Shown here: positions 1-10,786 of the stretch, in pieces | How the letters are laid out: every line of letters starts with the position of its first letter | Numbering within the stretch: position 1 is the first letter of the stretch | Assembly: GCF_003385235.1 (NCBI RefSeq) | Contig: NZ_PQIA01000009.1 | Span: 48,997-112,996 of the forward strand | Direction of reading: 5' to 3' | Origin: Amycolatopsis circi | Lineage (GTDB): Bacteria > Actinomycetota > Actinomycetes > Mycobacteriales > Pseudonocardiaceae | DNA length: 64,000 bases | The notes under the pieces: generated by a model | What the model saw: the letters and a program-made list of their open reading frames with translations, nothing else | What the model was told of the DNA's origin: nothing | Database searches by the model: none | Made by a program: the position numbers and the translations under genes

Positions 1-1
1 A

Positions 2-376
2 CGTTCCCAGGCGCCCGGACCTTCGCGACTGGTGCTGTGCGGCGGGGCTGTCGGGGGTTCGGAGGCGGAGGCTGTGCTGATGGCGCGGTATGCGCGGGAG
101 CGCGGTTACCGGGGCGAGCTGACGCTGGAGACAGCGAGCCGGTCGACGTGGGAGAACGTGCTCGGCGCGGTGCCGCTGATCGAGGACGCGGACCGGATCA
201 AGATCGTCTCGAATTCCTTGCACGCGGAAAAAGCACGCCACTACCTTCGGCGGCTGCGACCGGACTTGGCGGAGCGGTTGGTGCCCGCGGAGGATTACCG
301 GTTCGGTGAGCTGCTCGCGGTGAAGCCGGTGCTGGCGGTGATGGGAAAGCAGAGATTGCGAAGGCTGCGGCGGTGA
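2..376 (+). CDS. YdcF/DUF218 family protein, C-terminal part (cut by window edge)
   Basis: The reading frame is open from base 2 and ends at a TGA at 374-376, so only the last ~125 codons are inside the window. The stretch LVLCGGAVGGSEAEA, then a TxSTWEN block and a hydrophobic turn followed by SNSLHAEKA, is the order of the DUF218 (YdcF-like) fold. YdcF relatives bind nucleotide-like ligands or act in envelope metabolism, but the substrate of this group is unknown. The acidic residue of GGSEAEA and the STxEN motif are where the family keeps its conserved polar residues. A second complete YdcF-type gene lies at 33790-34455 on the other strand; the two are only distantly similar. The start codon is outside the window. 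Confidence 0.8.
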   Translation, partial: RSQAPGPSRLVLCGGAVGGSEAEAVLMARYARERGYRGELTLETASRSTWENVLGAVPLIEDADRIKIVSNSLHAEKARHYLRRLRPDLAERLVPAEDYRFGELLAVKPVLAVMGKQRLRRLRR

Positions 377-837
377 GCCTGGGTTGCTGTGCGCTCATCG
401 CGGAATCGCTGGGAAGCGACAACTCCGCACCGTGGTTGCGGCGAAGCGCGCTCGATCAGCGCTGGCGCTGCCCGAAACGGAAGCCGGGTTCCGCCGCCGT
501 GGCCGTCTTTTCGCAGCTCGGCGCCTTGCCGCGAAGAGCCGTCGCCCCCGACGATGCCGGAATGCGAGAGCCACGACAGCAGCTGCCCCATCCCGGCCCT
601 AGCTTGCCCCTGCGACGCAGGGCCGTCGTCCGGCGGAGCCCGCCGACGCCCCAACCCGGCAACAACGGTGCCGGAAAGCGAAACCGCGCCCCTTTCCTGA
701 CCACAGCTCGCCCCGCACGAGACAGGGCCACCTTCCAGGAAGCCGCCAGCGCCCCAACCGACGGCACCCGGAAGCGGCAGATGCGGCCGCCTACCGCGGC
801 GAAGCCAACCCGCCTGCGGCCGGGCAGGCGCTCCGGG
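377..837. other. Gene-free stretch
   Basis: About 460 bases between the YdcF fragment and the palindrome at 838-885. Open frames run through it on both strands, as expected at this GC content, but they encode Arg/Pro/Ala-rich sequence with no recognisable motif, no ribosome binding site and no consistent third-position G/C pattern. I see no gene or RNA here. Confidence 0.5.
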
Positions 838-885
838 CCTCGTGAGTGGCGATCCCGGTTCTAACCGGGATCGCCACTCACGAGG
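838..885. repeat. Perfect 23-bp-arm palindrome (family A), likely bidirectional terminator
   Basis: Two perfectly complementary 23-base arms (838-860 and 863-885) are separated by CT. The arm contains CTCGTGAGTGGCGATCC and ends CGGTT. It lies directly behind the stop codon of the minus-strand regulator (878) and overlaps its last codons. A diverged relative is found at 29967-30020. Such palindromes at gene ends act as terminators or REP-like elements. There is no T-tract on either side. Confidence 0.75.
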
Positions 886-1921
886 CCCCCGGCAGGTGCG
901 CGTTGATCTTGGCCACCAACGACTCCAGCCCGGCTCGCTCGTCCCGGTCGAGCGAAGCGAAGACCATCTCGTCAGCCTCGGCCAGCACCGCGTCGAGGCC
1001 GGTGACCAGGTCGATCCCGGCGGGGGTGGCGTAGACGCGCTTGCGCCCGCCCTCCGTCCGCCGCTCGATCAATCCACGACGTTCGAGCCCCTTGAGCAGC
1101 AGCGAGACGTTCGCCGGAGTCGTGTGGCTCATCTCCGCGACGTCACGCTGGATGACTCCAGGCTGCCGCTCCAGGTAGCCGAGCACCATGGCCTGCTCGA
1201 AGGTGAGTTCGCGCGCACGGCTCCATTCCTCGATCCGCTTGCGCTGCGCCCAGCGAATCGACCGGAAAAGGTCGCCGGGCATCGGTTCCGGTCGCTTTTC
1301 CGGCTCTGGTGTTAAGTCTTTAACTCCGGCGTCCGCCTGAACGAGCGGCAGGAAAAGCTCGTCGACGATCGACCGGATCCGGGCGGGCCGGAGCGGTGCG
1401 AGGTCCAGCAGCAGGTCGTGGCGCACCAGCTGGAACGGCATCTCGAGCACCGCGCTGGAGAGGCCCGCCAGGTCGATCTCGCCCCGCGCGTGGGCACGCT
1501 GGTAGAGCGTCCGCCCGTGCGGGAGCAACCGGTCGCCGACGATCCGGTCGCGAACCTGGCCGGGAGTGGCGCCGGTGCTGGCCGACAGTCCGGAGGAAGC
1601 AGCGGCGGCCGCGATGGCCAAGAACCCGGCCAGGGCTTCGCTCACCGCGGTCAGGTACGCAAGAAGATCGCCGCGCAAAGTCCCGGTGTCGGGAACGGCG
1701 ATCGGGTTGACGTCCCGGTGCCGCCGCATCGCGGCCAGCACGAGCTGGTCCTTGTTGGCCCATCGCCGATAAAGCACGGCCGCGCTCGTGCGAGCACGGA
1801 CGGCGACCGATTCCATGGTCAGCCGCGCGTATCCGGCTTCGACCAGTTCGTCCCATCCGGCGGCCAGCAACGCGGACTCCAGCTGCTCTCCGCGGCGTCG
1901 GCGGACGGGTTCAGAGGCCAT
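878..1921 (-). CDS. TetR-MarR fusion transcriptional regulator
   Basis: A 347-residue protein with two DNA-binding modules. The N-terminal ~200 residues are TetR-like: the HTH reads MESVAVRARTSAAVLYRRW and is followed by a helical ligand domain. The C-terminal ~125 residues form a complete MarR domain (AMVLGYLERQPGVIQRDVAE, then a recognition helix TPANVSLLLKGLERRGLI and the wing RRTEGGRKRVYAT). The start is taken at ATG 1919-1921; an upstream in-frame ATG at 1957 would add 12 residues but lies in the presumed operator. The gene is divergent from a flavin monooxygenase with an 87-bp gap holding an inverted repeat, so it probably represses that gene and itself. Single-chain TetR-MarR regulators exist in actinomycetes but are uncommon. 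Domain calls are from visible sequence; the ligand is unknown. Confidence 0.9.
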   Translation of the reverse strand: MASEPVRRRRGEQLESALLAAGWDELVEAGYARLTMESVAVRARTSAAVLYRRWANKDQLVLAAMRRHRDVNPIAVPDTGTLRGDLLAYLTAVSEALAGFLAIAAAAASSGLSASTGATPGQVRDRIVGDRLLPHGRTLYQRAHARGEIDLAGLSSAVLEMPFQLVRHDLLLDLAPLRPARIRSIVDELFLPLVQADAGVKDLTPEPEKRPEPMPGDLFRSIRWAQRKRIEEWSRARELTFEQAMVLGYLERQPGVIQRDVAEMSHTTPANVSLLLKGLERRGLIERRTEGGRKRVYATPAGIDLVTGLDAVLAEADEMVFASLDRDERAGLESLVAKINAHLPGAS

Positions 1922-1933
1922 GCCGTTCACAGT

Positions 1934-1951
1934 AGAAAGGTTTGCCTTTCT
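1934..1951. promoter_or_regulatory. Inverted repeat, probable operator of the divergent promoter
   Basis: AGAAAGG-TTTG-CCTTTCT is a perfect 7-4-7 inverted repeat 13 bases before the regulator start and about 57 bases before the monooxygenase start. Position and symmetry suit a TetR- or MarR-type operator that controls both genes. Confidence 0.55.
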
Positions 1952-2008
1952 TAGCAAGTTTCCCTACGCTGGCGTCCAGAATTTCTTCGGGAACCAGGGG
2001 GATGGAAA

Positions 2009-3475
2009 ATGTCGCAGGAAAACCTGTCCGCGCCGGAATTGCCGGTCCTGATCGCCGGAGCGGGCCCGACCGGGCTGACGCTGGCCTGTGAACTGGCCCG
2101 GCGCGGCGTCGAGTTCCGGCTGGTGGAAGCGTCTCCCGGCCCGCGCCCGGGCTCGCGCGGCAAGGGGCTCCAGCCGCGCAGTCTCGAGGTGTTCGACAAC
2201 CTCGGCGTAATCGACCGCATCCTCGCCAACGGCCGGTCGGCGATGCCGATCCGGCTGATCGACCCCGACGGCCGGACGAGCGGCGGCCCGACCTACGAGG
2301 AGCGGCCCGATGTTCCTTACCCCGCAACGGTAATCACCCCGCAGTGGCGGGTCGAGGAAACCCTCCGCCGCCACCTCGACGAACTCGGCGGAACAGTCGA
2401 ATTCGGCACCGCGCTTGAGAGTTTCGAGCAATCGGCCGACGCGGTGACAGCAGTCCTCCGCAGCGGGGACCAGACCGAAACCGTCGGCGCGCAATGGCTG
2501 GTCAGCTGCGAAGGCGGTCGCAGCGTCGTCCGCAAACAGGCTGGAATCGCCTTCGAAGGCGAGACGGACGAGCGGATCCGGATGATCGTCGCCGACCTGG
2601 CCGTTGACGGCATCGACCGCGACGCCTGGCACATGTGGCGCTGCGAGGAGGGCTTCGTCAGCCTTTGCCCGCTGCCCTCCACCGAACTGTTCCAGTACCA
2701 AGCGCCCATTCTCGGCGAAACCGACCTCGACCTCGCCACCCTGCAAACGATCCTCGACCGGCGAAGCGGCCGCAGCGACGTCCGCCTGCGAAGCCCGGAA
2801 TGGACGTCGGTGTGGCGCTCCAACACCCGGCTGGCCGCCCGCTACCGCAACGGCCGCGTCTTCCTCGCCGGCGACGCCGCGCACGTGCACTCCCCCGCCG
2901 GCGGCCAGGGCATGAACACCGGCATCCAAGACGCACACAACCTGGGCTGGAAACTCGCCGCCGCCTCGCCCGCCCTGCTCGACACCTACGAGTCCGAACG
3001 CCGCCCGATCGCCGCCGGCGTGCTGCAGTTGTCGACCGCGCGGATGGCCGAAGCCGCCAAGCAAAGGAGCATCCCGATCCGCAGCGATCGAGCCACGACC
3101 CAGCTCAGCGTCAACTACCGCGGGTCCGTTCTGGCCCGCGACGACCGTGCCGATTCCGCCCAGCTCCGCGCAGGCGACCGCGCCCCCGACGCCCCCGGCC
3201 TCACCACCGCGACCGGCGAACGCCGCCTCTTCGACCTCACCCGCGGCGGCCAGTTCACGCTGCTGAACTTCGGCCCGCGGTTCGACTCGACCGTCCGCAC
3301 CTTCCACGTCGTCGCGCACCCCTCCGCGGCCGACGAGATCGCCGATTCCGCCGGCCACCTGGCCCGCGCGTACTCCCCGACCGAACGCACCCTGGTTCTG
3401 CTCCGCCCCGACGGCTACATCGGCCTGATCTCGGACGCGGGCGACTTCGCAGCTGTCACGGAGTACCTGCTCTAG
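2009..3475 (+). CDS. FAD-dependent aromatic monooxygenase (PheA/TfdB, RdmE type)
   Basis: A 488-residue class A flavoprotein monooxygenase. An N-terminal Rossmann motif (IAGAGPTGLTLACELARRG, ~residues 14-33) binds FAD. The central domain carries the substrate pocket. The second FAD motif GDAAHVHSPAGGQGMN lies at ~290-305. A thioredoxin-like C-terminal domain follows, as in the phenol hydroxylase/polyketide hydroxylase group. Such enzymes hydroxylate aromatic or polyketide substrates with NAD(P)H and O2. ATG 2009 follows an AGGGGG run at suitable spacing. It is divergent from the TetR-MarR regulator and just upstream of a MarR gene, which suggests xenobiotic- or antibiotic-inducible expression. 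The substrate cannot be read from the sequence. Confidence 0.92.
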   Translation: MSQENLSAPELPVLIAGAGPTGLTLACELARRGVEFRLVEASPGPRPGSRGKGLQPRSLEVFDNLGVIDRILANGRSAMPIRLIDPDGRTSGGPTYEERPDVPYPATVITPQWRVEETLRRHLDELGGTVEFGTALESFEQSADAVTAVLRSGDQTETVGAQWLVSCEGGRSVVRKQAGIAFEGETDERIRMIVADLAVDGIDRDAWHMWRCEEGFVSLCPLPSTELFQYQAPILGETDLDLATLQTILDRRSGRSDVRLRSPEWTSVWRSNTRLAARYRNGRVFLAGDAAHVHSPAGGQGMNTGIQDAHNLGWKLAAASPALLDTYESERRPIAAGVLQLSTARMAEAAKQRSIPIRSDRATTQLSVNYRGSVLARDDRADSAQLRAGDRAPDAPGLTTATGERRLFDLTRGGQFTLLNFGPRFDSTVRTFHVVAHPSAADEIADSAGHLARAYSPTERTLVLLRPDGYIGLISDAGDFAAVTEYLL

Positions 3476-3484
3476 CCTCTTCCC

Positions 3485-3913
3485 ATGTCCGCCCCCGACG
3501 AACTGGCCGCGACGCTGTACGGCGCGGTCAGCCTGATCGCCCGCAGGCTGCGCCAGAGCCAGGTCGCGGCCGAACTGTCCCTGCCGGAACGCTCCGCGCT
3601 GTCCCGCCTGGACCGCGACGGCCCGGCCACCACCGCCGCGCTGGCCCGCGCCGAGCAAATCACTCCGCAGGCGATGAGCACGACCATCAGCGGCCTGGCC
3701 ACGCGCGGCTTCGTAACCCGCGACGCCGACCCCGCCGACGGACGGCAGATGATCGTCACGCTCACTCCCGAAGGCAGCGAGGTCCTGCGGGCTCGCCGCG
3801 ATGCCCGGATGCGTCAGTTCGAGGCTTCGCTCAGCACCGGATTCTCGCCGGAGGAGCTGGCGGTGCTGAAGGAAGCAGCCCCACTGCTGGAACGGCTAGG
3901 CCAGACGTTCTGA
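3485..3913 (+). CDS. MarR family transcriptional regulator
   Basis: A 142-residue MarR-type winged helix. The HTH lies at ~52-75 (PATTAALARAEQITPQAMST with recognition helix TTISGLATRGFV), and the wing RDADPADGRQMIVTL is at ~80-95. It starts 9 bases after the monooxygenase stop with no clear ribosome binding site, so it is probably translated from the same transcript. It is a second candidate controller of the monooxygenase beside the TetR-MarR fusion. Confidence 0.9.
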   Translation: MSAPDELAATLYGAVSLIARRLRQSQVAAELSLPERSALSRLDRDGPATTAALARAEQITPQAMSTTISGLATRGFVTRDADPADGRQMIVTLTPEGSEVLRARRDARMRQFEASLSTGFSPEELAVLKEAAPLLERLGQTF

Positions 3914-3955
3914 ACCGCTCCACCGCACGCCTTTGACTCGCTACGGTGGAGCGTC

Positions 3956-4722
3956 ATGAGCGGGCTGGAGACGGGCGCTGTCAAGATCGGCGGGAAAATC
4001 GCGACACACGGGGCGAAGTCGTGGCTGCTGCGGTGGAAGGACCGGAAGACCCGCGGATTGAGCCTGGTCGATCTCGCTGCTGGCGCTGGACCGCTCGCAC
4101 GGGCGAACTTGGACTCGTTGATTCGCCGCTCCTCCACGGACGCATCCGAGTGACCAGCACCCGGCTGATTCCGCACGCGCGAAGGTTGAAGAATCTCAAA
4201 TCGCTGTCGGTCCGCGTCTTCGATTCCGATCTTGCCGTCATTTCGAAGGCACCAGCAACTACCCCGACGTGAAAGCCCGGAAAAGGGCTTCCGCGACTGC
4301 GCGCTCTCGGCCTGTTCCGCTATGTCGCATGGCGGAGATTTCGAGTATTCGCGGGGCTCTCGAACCTCACCGACTTGGCTCTCGGCAACTTGTCCGCCGT
4401 AGAAAGCCTCGATGCCTTGGCCGGGATGAAAACCTCGCCGAACTGACCGTGCGCGCGATCGCCGCCACGCCGCCTCTCATACAGGTGCGAACGTTGGAGC
4501 ATTTCGATCTCCGGCCTCACCACGTTCGCCGACGCTTTTCCGGAACTCACCAGACTGAGCCTGCTCCACGAAAGCGCGCCGAACCTGGAGCCGCTACTCG
4601 CCTTGCCGCTCCAGAAACTGAGCCCGTTGAAAGGCTGCGAGCTGAAACTGCGGATAAGCCAGGCTGGGGAGCTGATCGGAGCCGACCAGCTCGGCCCCGG
4701 CATAAAACTAGAGCGCTGCTAG
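3956..4722 (+). pseudogene. Decayed NACHT/LRR-type STAND gene
   Basis: ATG 3956 opens a 65-codon frame whose protein (GLETGAVKIGGKIATHGAKS) resembles the short N-terminal module of actinomycete NACHT (NLR-like) proteins, which typically begin with such an Ala/Lys-rich helix. It then stops. Downstream, three different frames give leucine-rich segments: LKNLKSLSVRVFDSDL near 4190-4240; GLSNLTDLALGNLSAVESL near 4350-4410, whose frame is lost in an AAAA run near 4428; and FPELTRLSLLHESAPNLEPL near 4540-4600, ending at TAG 4722. The middle NTPase domain is absent. The reading is a NACHT-LRR gene reduced by a large internal deletion plus frameshifts. The N-terminal assignment is by family resemblance; the LRR pattern is visible. 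Confidence 0.65.
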
Positions 4723-4800
4723 CCGCCGGGCCACAGTGGAACTCGGATGCGCTTCGTCCGCTTCCTGGTATCCTGGCCGACGGACAGCAGACTCGATCCA

Positions 4801-4844
4801 AGAGGATTCCTATCGTGGTGGGTGAAGACGACATCTCCGGGTGA
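4801..4844 (+). CDS. Possible 9-codon leader peptide upstream of the ABC-F pair
   Basis: AGAGGA (4801-4806) precedes GTG 4815, which opens a 9-codon ORF ending TGA 4842-4844 (fMet-Val-Gly-Glu-Asp-Asp-Ile-Ser-Gly). It sits ~255 bases upstream of an ABC-F gene inside an otherwise gene-free leader with several G/C-rich inverted repeats. Many antibiotic-resistance ABC-F genes are controlled by ribosome stalling on such a peptide followed by attenuation. The assignment is by position and layout only. Confidence 0.35.
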
Positions 4845-5100
4845 GCCCGGGGCACGGGCCATTACGGCACCGGCCCCTCGCTGATCCCTGCGCGGCTCCC
4901 AGACCGCGCGTGGAGGTTCCCCGTGCCGGTCACACGACCCACGGGCTGCGAGGCACCCCGACCCCAGGCAGGCGCGAGCGCGCCGCCGCTCCAGGTCGGA
5001 CGAAGCCCGGGAACGGGCAGGTCGCGGATGGCCCTACCCAAGTCGTCCACACCAACACCAGCAGGACCACACTCCTGCCGATCCACCGCGAGGCCGCACC
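4845..5100 (+). promoter_or_regulatory. Structured 5' leader of the ABC-F operon
   Basis: The leader has overlapping inverted repeats: GCGCGG-N8-CCGCGC around 4888-4908 and CCCGTG-N13-CACGGG around 4920-4945, plus further G/C-rich arms. Together with the short ORF at 4815-4844 this would permit alternative pairing. No T-tract terminator is obvious. Confidence 0.35.
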
Positions 5101-6719
5101 ATGTCCGATCTTCGTATTGTCCTGTCCGGGATTTCCTTCTCCTGGCCCGACGACACCCTCGTCTTCGACCAGCTTTCCGCCACTTTCCCCGCTGGCCGGA
5201 CGGGTCTCGTCGCGCCCAACGGGGCCGGGAAGTCCACTCTTCTGAAGCTCATCGCCGGGCAGCTCAAACCCGCGGCGGGCAGTGTCGGCGTCGACGGGGT
5301 TCTCGGGTATCTCCCCCAGGACCTGCCGCTCACCGCCGACCGCACGGTTGCCGAGGTGCTCGGCATCGACGCGATCCTCAAGGCCATCACGGCCGTCGAG
5401 GAGGGGGACGCGGCCGAAGCGCACTTCACCGCGATCGGCGCGGACTGGGACATCGAGGACCGCACCCGGGCGCAGCTGGACCGGCTCGGGCTGGGCGATC
5501 TCGCGCTCGACCGGCTGCTCGGCACGCTCAGCGGCGGCCAGGTCGTCTCCCTCGGGCTCGCCGCGCAGCTGTTGCGCGGCCCGGACGTCCTGCTGCTCGA
5601 CGAACCCACCAACAACCTCGACCAGACCGCCCGCCAGCAGCTCTACGACGTGCTTTCCGACTGGTCCGGCTGTCTCGTCGTGGTCAGCCACGACCGCGCG
5701 CTGCTCGATCGGATGGACCGGATCGCGGAGCTTGGCGCGGACGAAATCCGGTTCTACGGCGGCAATTTCACCGAATACGAAGAGACCGTGCGGGCCGAAC
5801 GCGAGGTCGCGGAGAAGAATATCCGCAACGCCGAACAAGAGGTCAAACGCGAGAAGCGCGAAATGCAGCAGGCTCGGGAACGCGCGGCGAAACGGGCCAG
5901 CAACGCGCAGCGGAATCTGTCCAACGCCGGGTTGCCGAAAATCTTCGCGGGCACGATGAAGCGCAACGCGCAGGAGTCCGCGGGGAAGGCGGACGGGACG
6001 CACGCGGCGCGGGTCAGCGCGGCGAAGGCCAAGCTCGACCAGGCGGAACGGTCGCTGCGGGAGGATCAGAAGATCAGTCTGGAGCTGCCCAAGACCGCGG
6101 TTCCGGCGGGGCGGACGTTGTTTGACGGCAAGCATCTTCGGGTGCGCGAGCTGTTCGCGGGCGAGGGCGCGGACCTGTCGATCCGGGGTCCGGAAAGGAT
6201 CGCGCTCACCGGACCGAACGGCGTCGGCAAGTCGACGTTGCTGCGACTGATGCACGGCACGCTCACGCCGGACGCGGGCGAGATCAGCCGGGCGGACGGA
6301 CGGATCGCGTATCTGTCGCAGCGGCTCGATTTGCTGGATTCCGAACGCACGGTCGCGGAGAATCTTGCCGACGCGGCACCGGAAATGCTTCCTGCGGACA
6401 GGATGAATCTGTTGGCGCGCTTCCTGTTTCGCGGCGCGCGGGCGCACTTGCCGGTCGGGGTGCTGTCCGGCGGCGAACGACTGCGCGCGACGCTCGCGTG
6501 TGTCCTGTTCGCCGAGCCTGCCCCGCAACTGCTGCTGCTCGACGAGCCGACGAACAACCTCGACCTGGTCAGCGCCGGCCAGCTGGAAAGCGCGCTCAAC
6601 GCCTACCAGGGCGGGTTCGTGGTGGTCAGCCACGACGAGCGGTTCCTGGCCGAGATCGGCGTCGACCGCTGGCTGCGGCTGGAAAACGGCCAGCTTCGGG
6701 AGACGGCCGGGATCACGGA

Positions 6720-6723
<4 letters not shown>
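5101..6723 (+). CDS. ABC-F family ATPase (first of a coupled pair)
   Basis: A 540-residue protein with two ABC domains in one chain and no membrane segments, the ABC-F layout. Domain 1: Walker A APNGAGKST (~43), signature LSGGQ (~145), Walker B LLLDEPTNNLD (~165). A charged coiled-coil interdomain linker follows (~215-330, rich in Glu/Arg/Lys), where ABC-F proteins reach the ribosomal peptidyl transferase centre. Domain 2: GPNGVGKST (~373), LSGGERLR (~460), LLLDEPTNNLD (~480). ABC-F proteins bind the ribosomal E site and either displace antibiotics or assist stalled translation. The last bases overlap the next ABC-F start (ATGA), so both are made together. Confidence 0.95.
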
Positions 6724-8336
<1,613 letters not shown>

Positions 8337-8415
8337 GCCACACCGGGAGGATGTCCAGCGGCAAGCCCCGGCACCGACCACCCCGCGGAACATCCGCCCG
8401 CGAAGGGAACGACAG

Positions 8416-9543
8416 ATGATGCACGAAGTCCTGCGCCGCCACGTCGACTCCGGGTTCGTCCCGGGCGCGGTCGCCCTCGTCGCGCGCGGCGACGACGTCC
8501 AGGTGACCGCGGTGGGATCTCTCGACGTCGAGGGCACCGCGCCGATGACTCGCGACTCCATCTTCCGGCTCGCCTCCATCACCAAGCCGATCACCGCGGC
8601 AGCCGTGCTGATGCTGGTCGAGGACGGCCTGTTCCACCTGGACTCACCCATCGCCGAATGGCTGCCCGAACTGGCCGACCCGATGGTCGTCCGGACGCCG
8701 CAGAGCCCAGCCGACGACGTCGTACCTGCCGAACGGCCGATCACCGTCCGCGACCTGCTGACCTTCCGCGCCGGGTACGGCTTCCCGTCGGACTTCTCGT
8801 TGCCGCAGGTCCAGGAGTTGTTCAAGGTGCAGACTGACGGCCGCGAGGTGCGGCTGCGTCCGGAGCCCGACGTTTGGCTCGCCCGGCTGGCCCGCATCCC
8901 GCTGCTGCACCAGCCCGGCGCGGCCTGGCTGTACGACACCTGCGCCGACCTGCAAGGCATCCTGATCGCCCGCGCGTCCGGCCAGTCGCTGCCGGACTTC
9001 CTCGCCGAGCGGGTGTTCGAGCCGCTCGGCATGGTCGACACCGCGTTCGAGGTTCCCGCGGCCAAACGGCACCGCTTCGCCAGCTACTACCGCGCGGGCG
9101 AGAACGGCCTGGAGCTGGCCGACGCGCCGGACGGCCAGTGGCGCGAGGTGCCGCCGTTCCCGGCCGGATCCGGCGGGTTGGCAGGCACTGCGGACGATTG
9201 GCACCGCTTTGCCCGAATGCTCCTTTCCGAGGGCGAAGGACTGCTGTCGAAGGAATCAGTCCGGCAGATGACGACCAACCACCTGACCGCGCAGCAGCGC
9301 GCGGCCAACCCGGTCTTCCTCGAAGGCCAAGGCTGGGGGTTCGGCGGCGCGGTCGACGTCGAGCCGACGCAGCCGTGGCAGGTCCCCGGCCGCTACGGCT
9401 GGGTTGGCGGCTCCGGAACCAGCGCCTACCTGACTCGCTCGACCGCCGAGGTGGCGATTCTTCTCACCCAGCGCGCGGTGGACGGGCCTGGCGGCATCCC
9501 GCAGATGCAGGACTTTTGGCGCGAGGCGGCCGCGCCGGAGTGA
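8416..9543 (+). CDS. Serine beta-lactamase-like hydrolase (class C / esterase family)
   Basis: A 375-residue member of the PF00144 beta-lactamase-related group. The catalytic SxxK tetrad is SITK in [12 protein letters not shown] (~residues 54-65), and a Tyr in the YDTCADLQG segment (~176) is in the place of the YxN/YSN motif. There is no signal peptide, so the enzyme is cytoplasmic and more likely an esterase or peptidase than a secreted beta-lactamase. Start at ATG 8416 after AAGGGA (a second ATG follows directly). It is separated from the ABC-F gene by 79 bases and could belong to the same operon. Confidence 0.88.
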   Translation: MMHEVLRRHVDSGFVPGAVALVARGDDVQVTAVGSLDVEGTAPMTRDSIFRLASITKPITAAAVLMLVEDGLFHLDSPIAEWLPELADPMVVRTPQSPADDVVPAERPITVRDLLTFRAGYGFPSDFSLPQVQELFKVQTDGREVRLRPEPDVWLARLARIPLLHQPGAAWLYDTCADLQGILIARASGQSLPDFLAERVFEPLGMVDTAFEVPAAKRHRFASYYRAGENGLELADAPDGQWREVPPFPAGSGGLAGTADDWHRFARMLLSEGEGLLSKESVRQMTTNHLTAQQRAANPVFLEGQGWGFGGAVDVEPTQPWQVPGRYGWVGGSGTSAYLTRSTAEVAILLTQRAVDGPGGIPQMQDFWREAAAPE

Positions 9544-9606
9544 TCCGGCGCGGGTCGCGCACTGTACTGTGGCCCGCGGGCACGAGGCAACGACGAGGGG
9601 TCAGAC

Positions 9607-10761
9607 GTGGGCATCTTCGACAAGATCCGCGGCGAGTTCATCGACATCATCGAGTGGACCGACGACAGCCGGGACACCATTGTGTGGCGCTTCCCGCGCT
9701 ACGACAACGAGATCAAGATGGGCGCCAAGCTCACCGTCCGCGAATCGCAGGCCGCGGTCTTCGTGAACGAGGGCCAGGTCGCCGACGCGTATCCGCCGGG
9801 CATGTACACGCTGCAGACGCAGAACATGCCGATCATGTCCACCCTCAAGGGCTGGAAGTACGGCTTCGACTCGCCGTTCAAGGCCGAGGTGTACTTCGTC
9901 AACACCCGGCAGTTCACCGACCTCAAATGGGGCACGCAGAACCCGGTCATCCTGCGCGACGCCGAGTTCGGCATGGTCCGGCTGCGCGCGTTCGGCGGCT
10001 ACGCGATCCGCGTCGTCGAGCCGGTCGCGCTGCTGAAGGAACTCGCCGGCACCGATCCGCAGTTCCGCACCGAAGAGGTGTCGGACTACCTGCGCAGCAT
10101 GGTCATCAGCAAGCTCGGCCCCGCGATCGCGGCCGCCAAGGTGCCGATGCTCGACCTGGTCACCCAGCAGGACCAGATCGCGGGCAAGATCGCAGTCGCG
10201 CTGAACCTCGAACTGCGCGAGGTCGGCATCGAGATCTCGAAGTTCATGATCGAGAACATCTCGGTGCCGCCCGAGGTCGAGGCCGCGATGGACAAGCGGA
10301 CCCAGATGGGCGTGGTCGGCGACCTCGACCAGTACACGAAGTTCCAGTCCGCGAACGCGATCGAGGCGGCGGCGAACAACCAGGGCGGCGCGGGCGAGGG
10401 GCTGGGCATCGGCCTCGGCATGGCGCTCGGCCAGCGCGCGGCCGGGCCGCAGCAGCAGCCCGCCCCGCAGCAGTACCAGCAGCAGGCTCCCCAGCAATAC
10501 CAGCAGCCGCAGTATCAGCAGCAGGCTCCGCCGCAGATGCCGCCGCCGCTGCCGCAGGGCGAGCAGTGGTTCATCGGCGCGAACGGCCAGCAGCTCGGTC
10601 CGTTCGACCGCTCCGGCCTCGGCCAGCAGATCTCCTCGGGCGCCCTCGGCCAGGACACGCTGGTGTGGAAGGCGGGCATGGCCCAGTGGACCCCGGCCGC
10701 GCAGGTGCCGGAGGTGTCGGCGCTGTTCGGCGCGGCCCCGCCGCCGCTGCCGCCGTCCTGA
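9607..10761 (+). CDS. SPFH (band 7) protein with C-terminal GYF_2 domain
   Basis: A 384-residue protein (GTG start). Residues ~1-240 form an SPFH/'virion core protein' domain (IIEWTDDSRDTIVWRFPRYD at the N-terminus, GFDSPFKAEVYFVNTRQF in the middle). A Gln/Pro/Tyr-rich linker (~275-315, repeated QQYQQ/QQAP) follows. A GYF_2-like domain (~318-375) carries WFIGANGQQLGPF and DTLVWKAGMAQWTPA. SPFH proteins of this type (Bacillus YdjI) act as membrane scaffolds in envelope stress. The next gene is a zinc-ribbon membrane protein, the same pairing as ydjG/ydjI, but no PspA gene is nearby. Confidence 0.88.
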   Translation: MGIFDKIRGEFIDIIEWTDDSRDTIVWRFPRYDNEIKMGAKLTVRESQAAVFVNEGQVADAYPPGMYTLQTQNMPIMSTLKGWKYGFDSPFKAEVYFVNTRQFTDLKWGTQNPVILRDAEFGMVRLRAFGGYAIRVVEPVALLKELAGTDPQFRTEEVSDYLRSMVISKLGPAIAAAKVPMLDLVTQQDQIAGKIAVALNLELREVGIEISKFMIENISVPPEVEAAMDKRTQMGVVGDLDQYTKFQSANAIEAAANNQGGAGEGLGIGLGMALGQRAAGPQQQPAPQQYQQQAPQQYQQPQYQQQAPPQMPPPLPQGEQWFIGANGQQLGPFDRSGLGQQISSGALGQDTLVWKAGMAQWTPAAQVPEVSALFGAAPPPLPPS

Positions 10762-10786
10762 GCCGCTTCAACCTTCCGGGGGACCC

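Noticed and set aside
373..864. 163-codon open frame after the YdcF fragment
   Set aside because: Low-complexity Arg/Pro/Ala-rich translation, no ribosome binding site, and similar-length frames on both strands; typical chance frame at this GC.
6498..6719. N-terminal extension of the second ABC-F protein
   Set aside because: It would lie in the shifted frame of the first ABC-F gene; the ATGA overlap at 6720 and the family start MTALRAH fix the true start.
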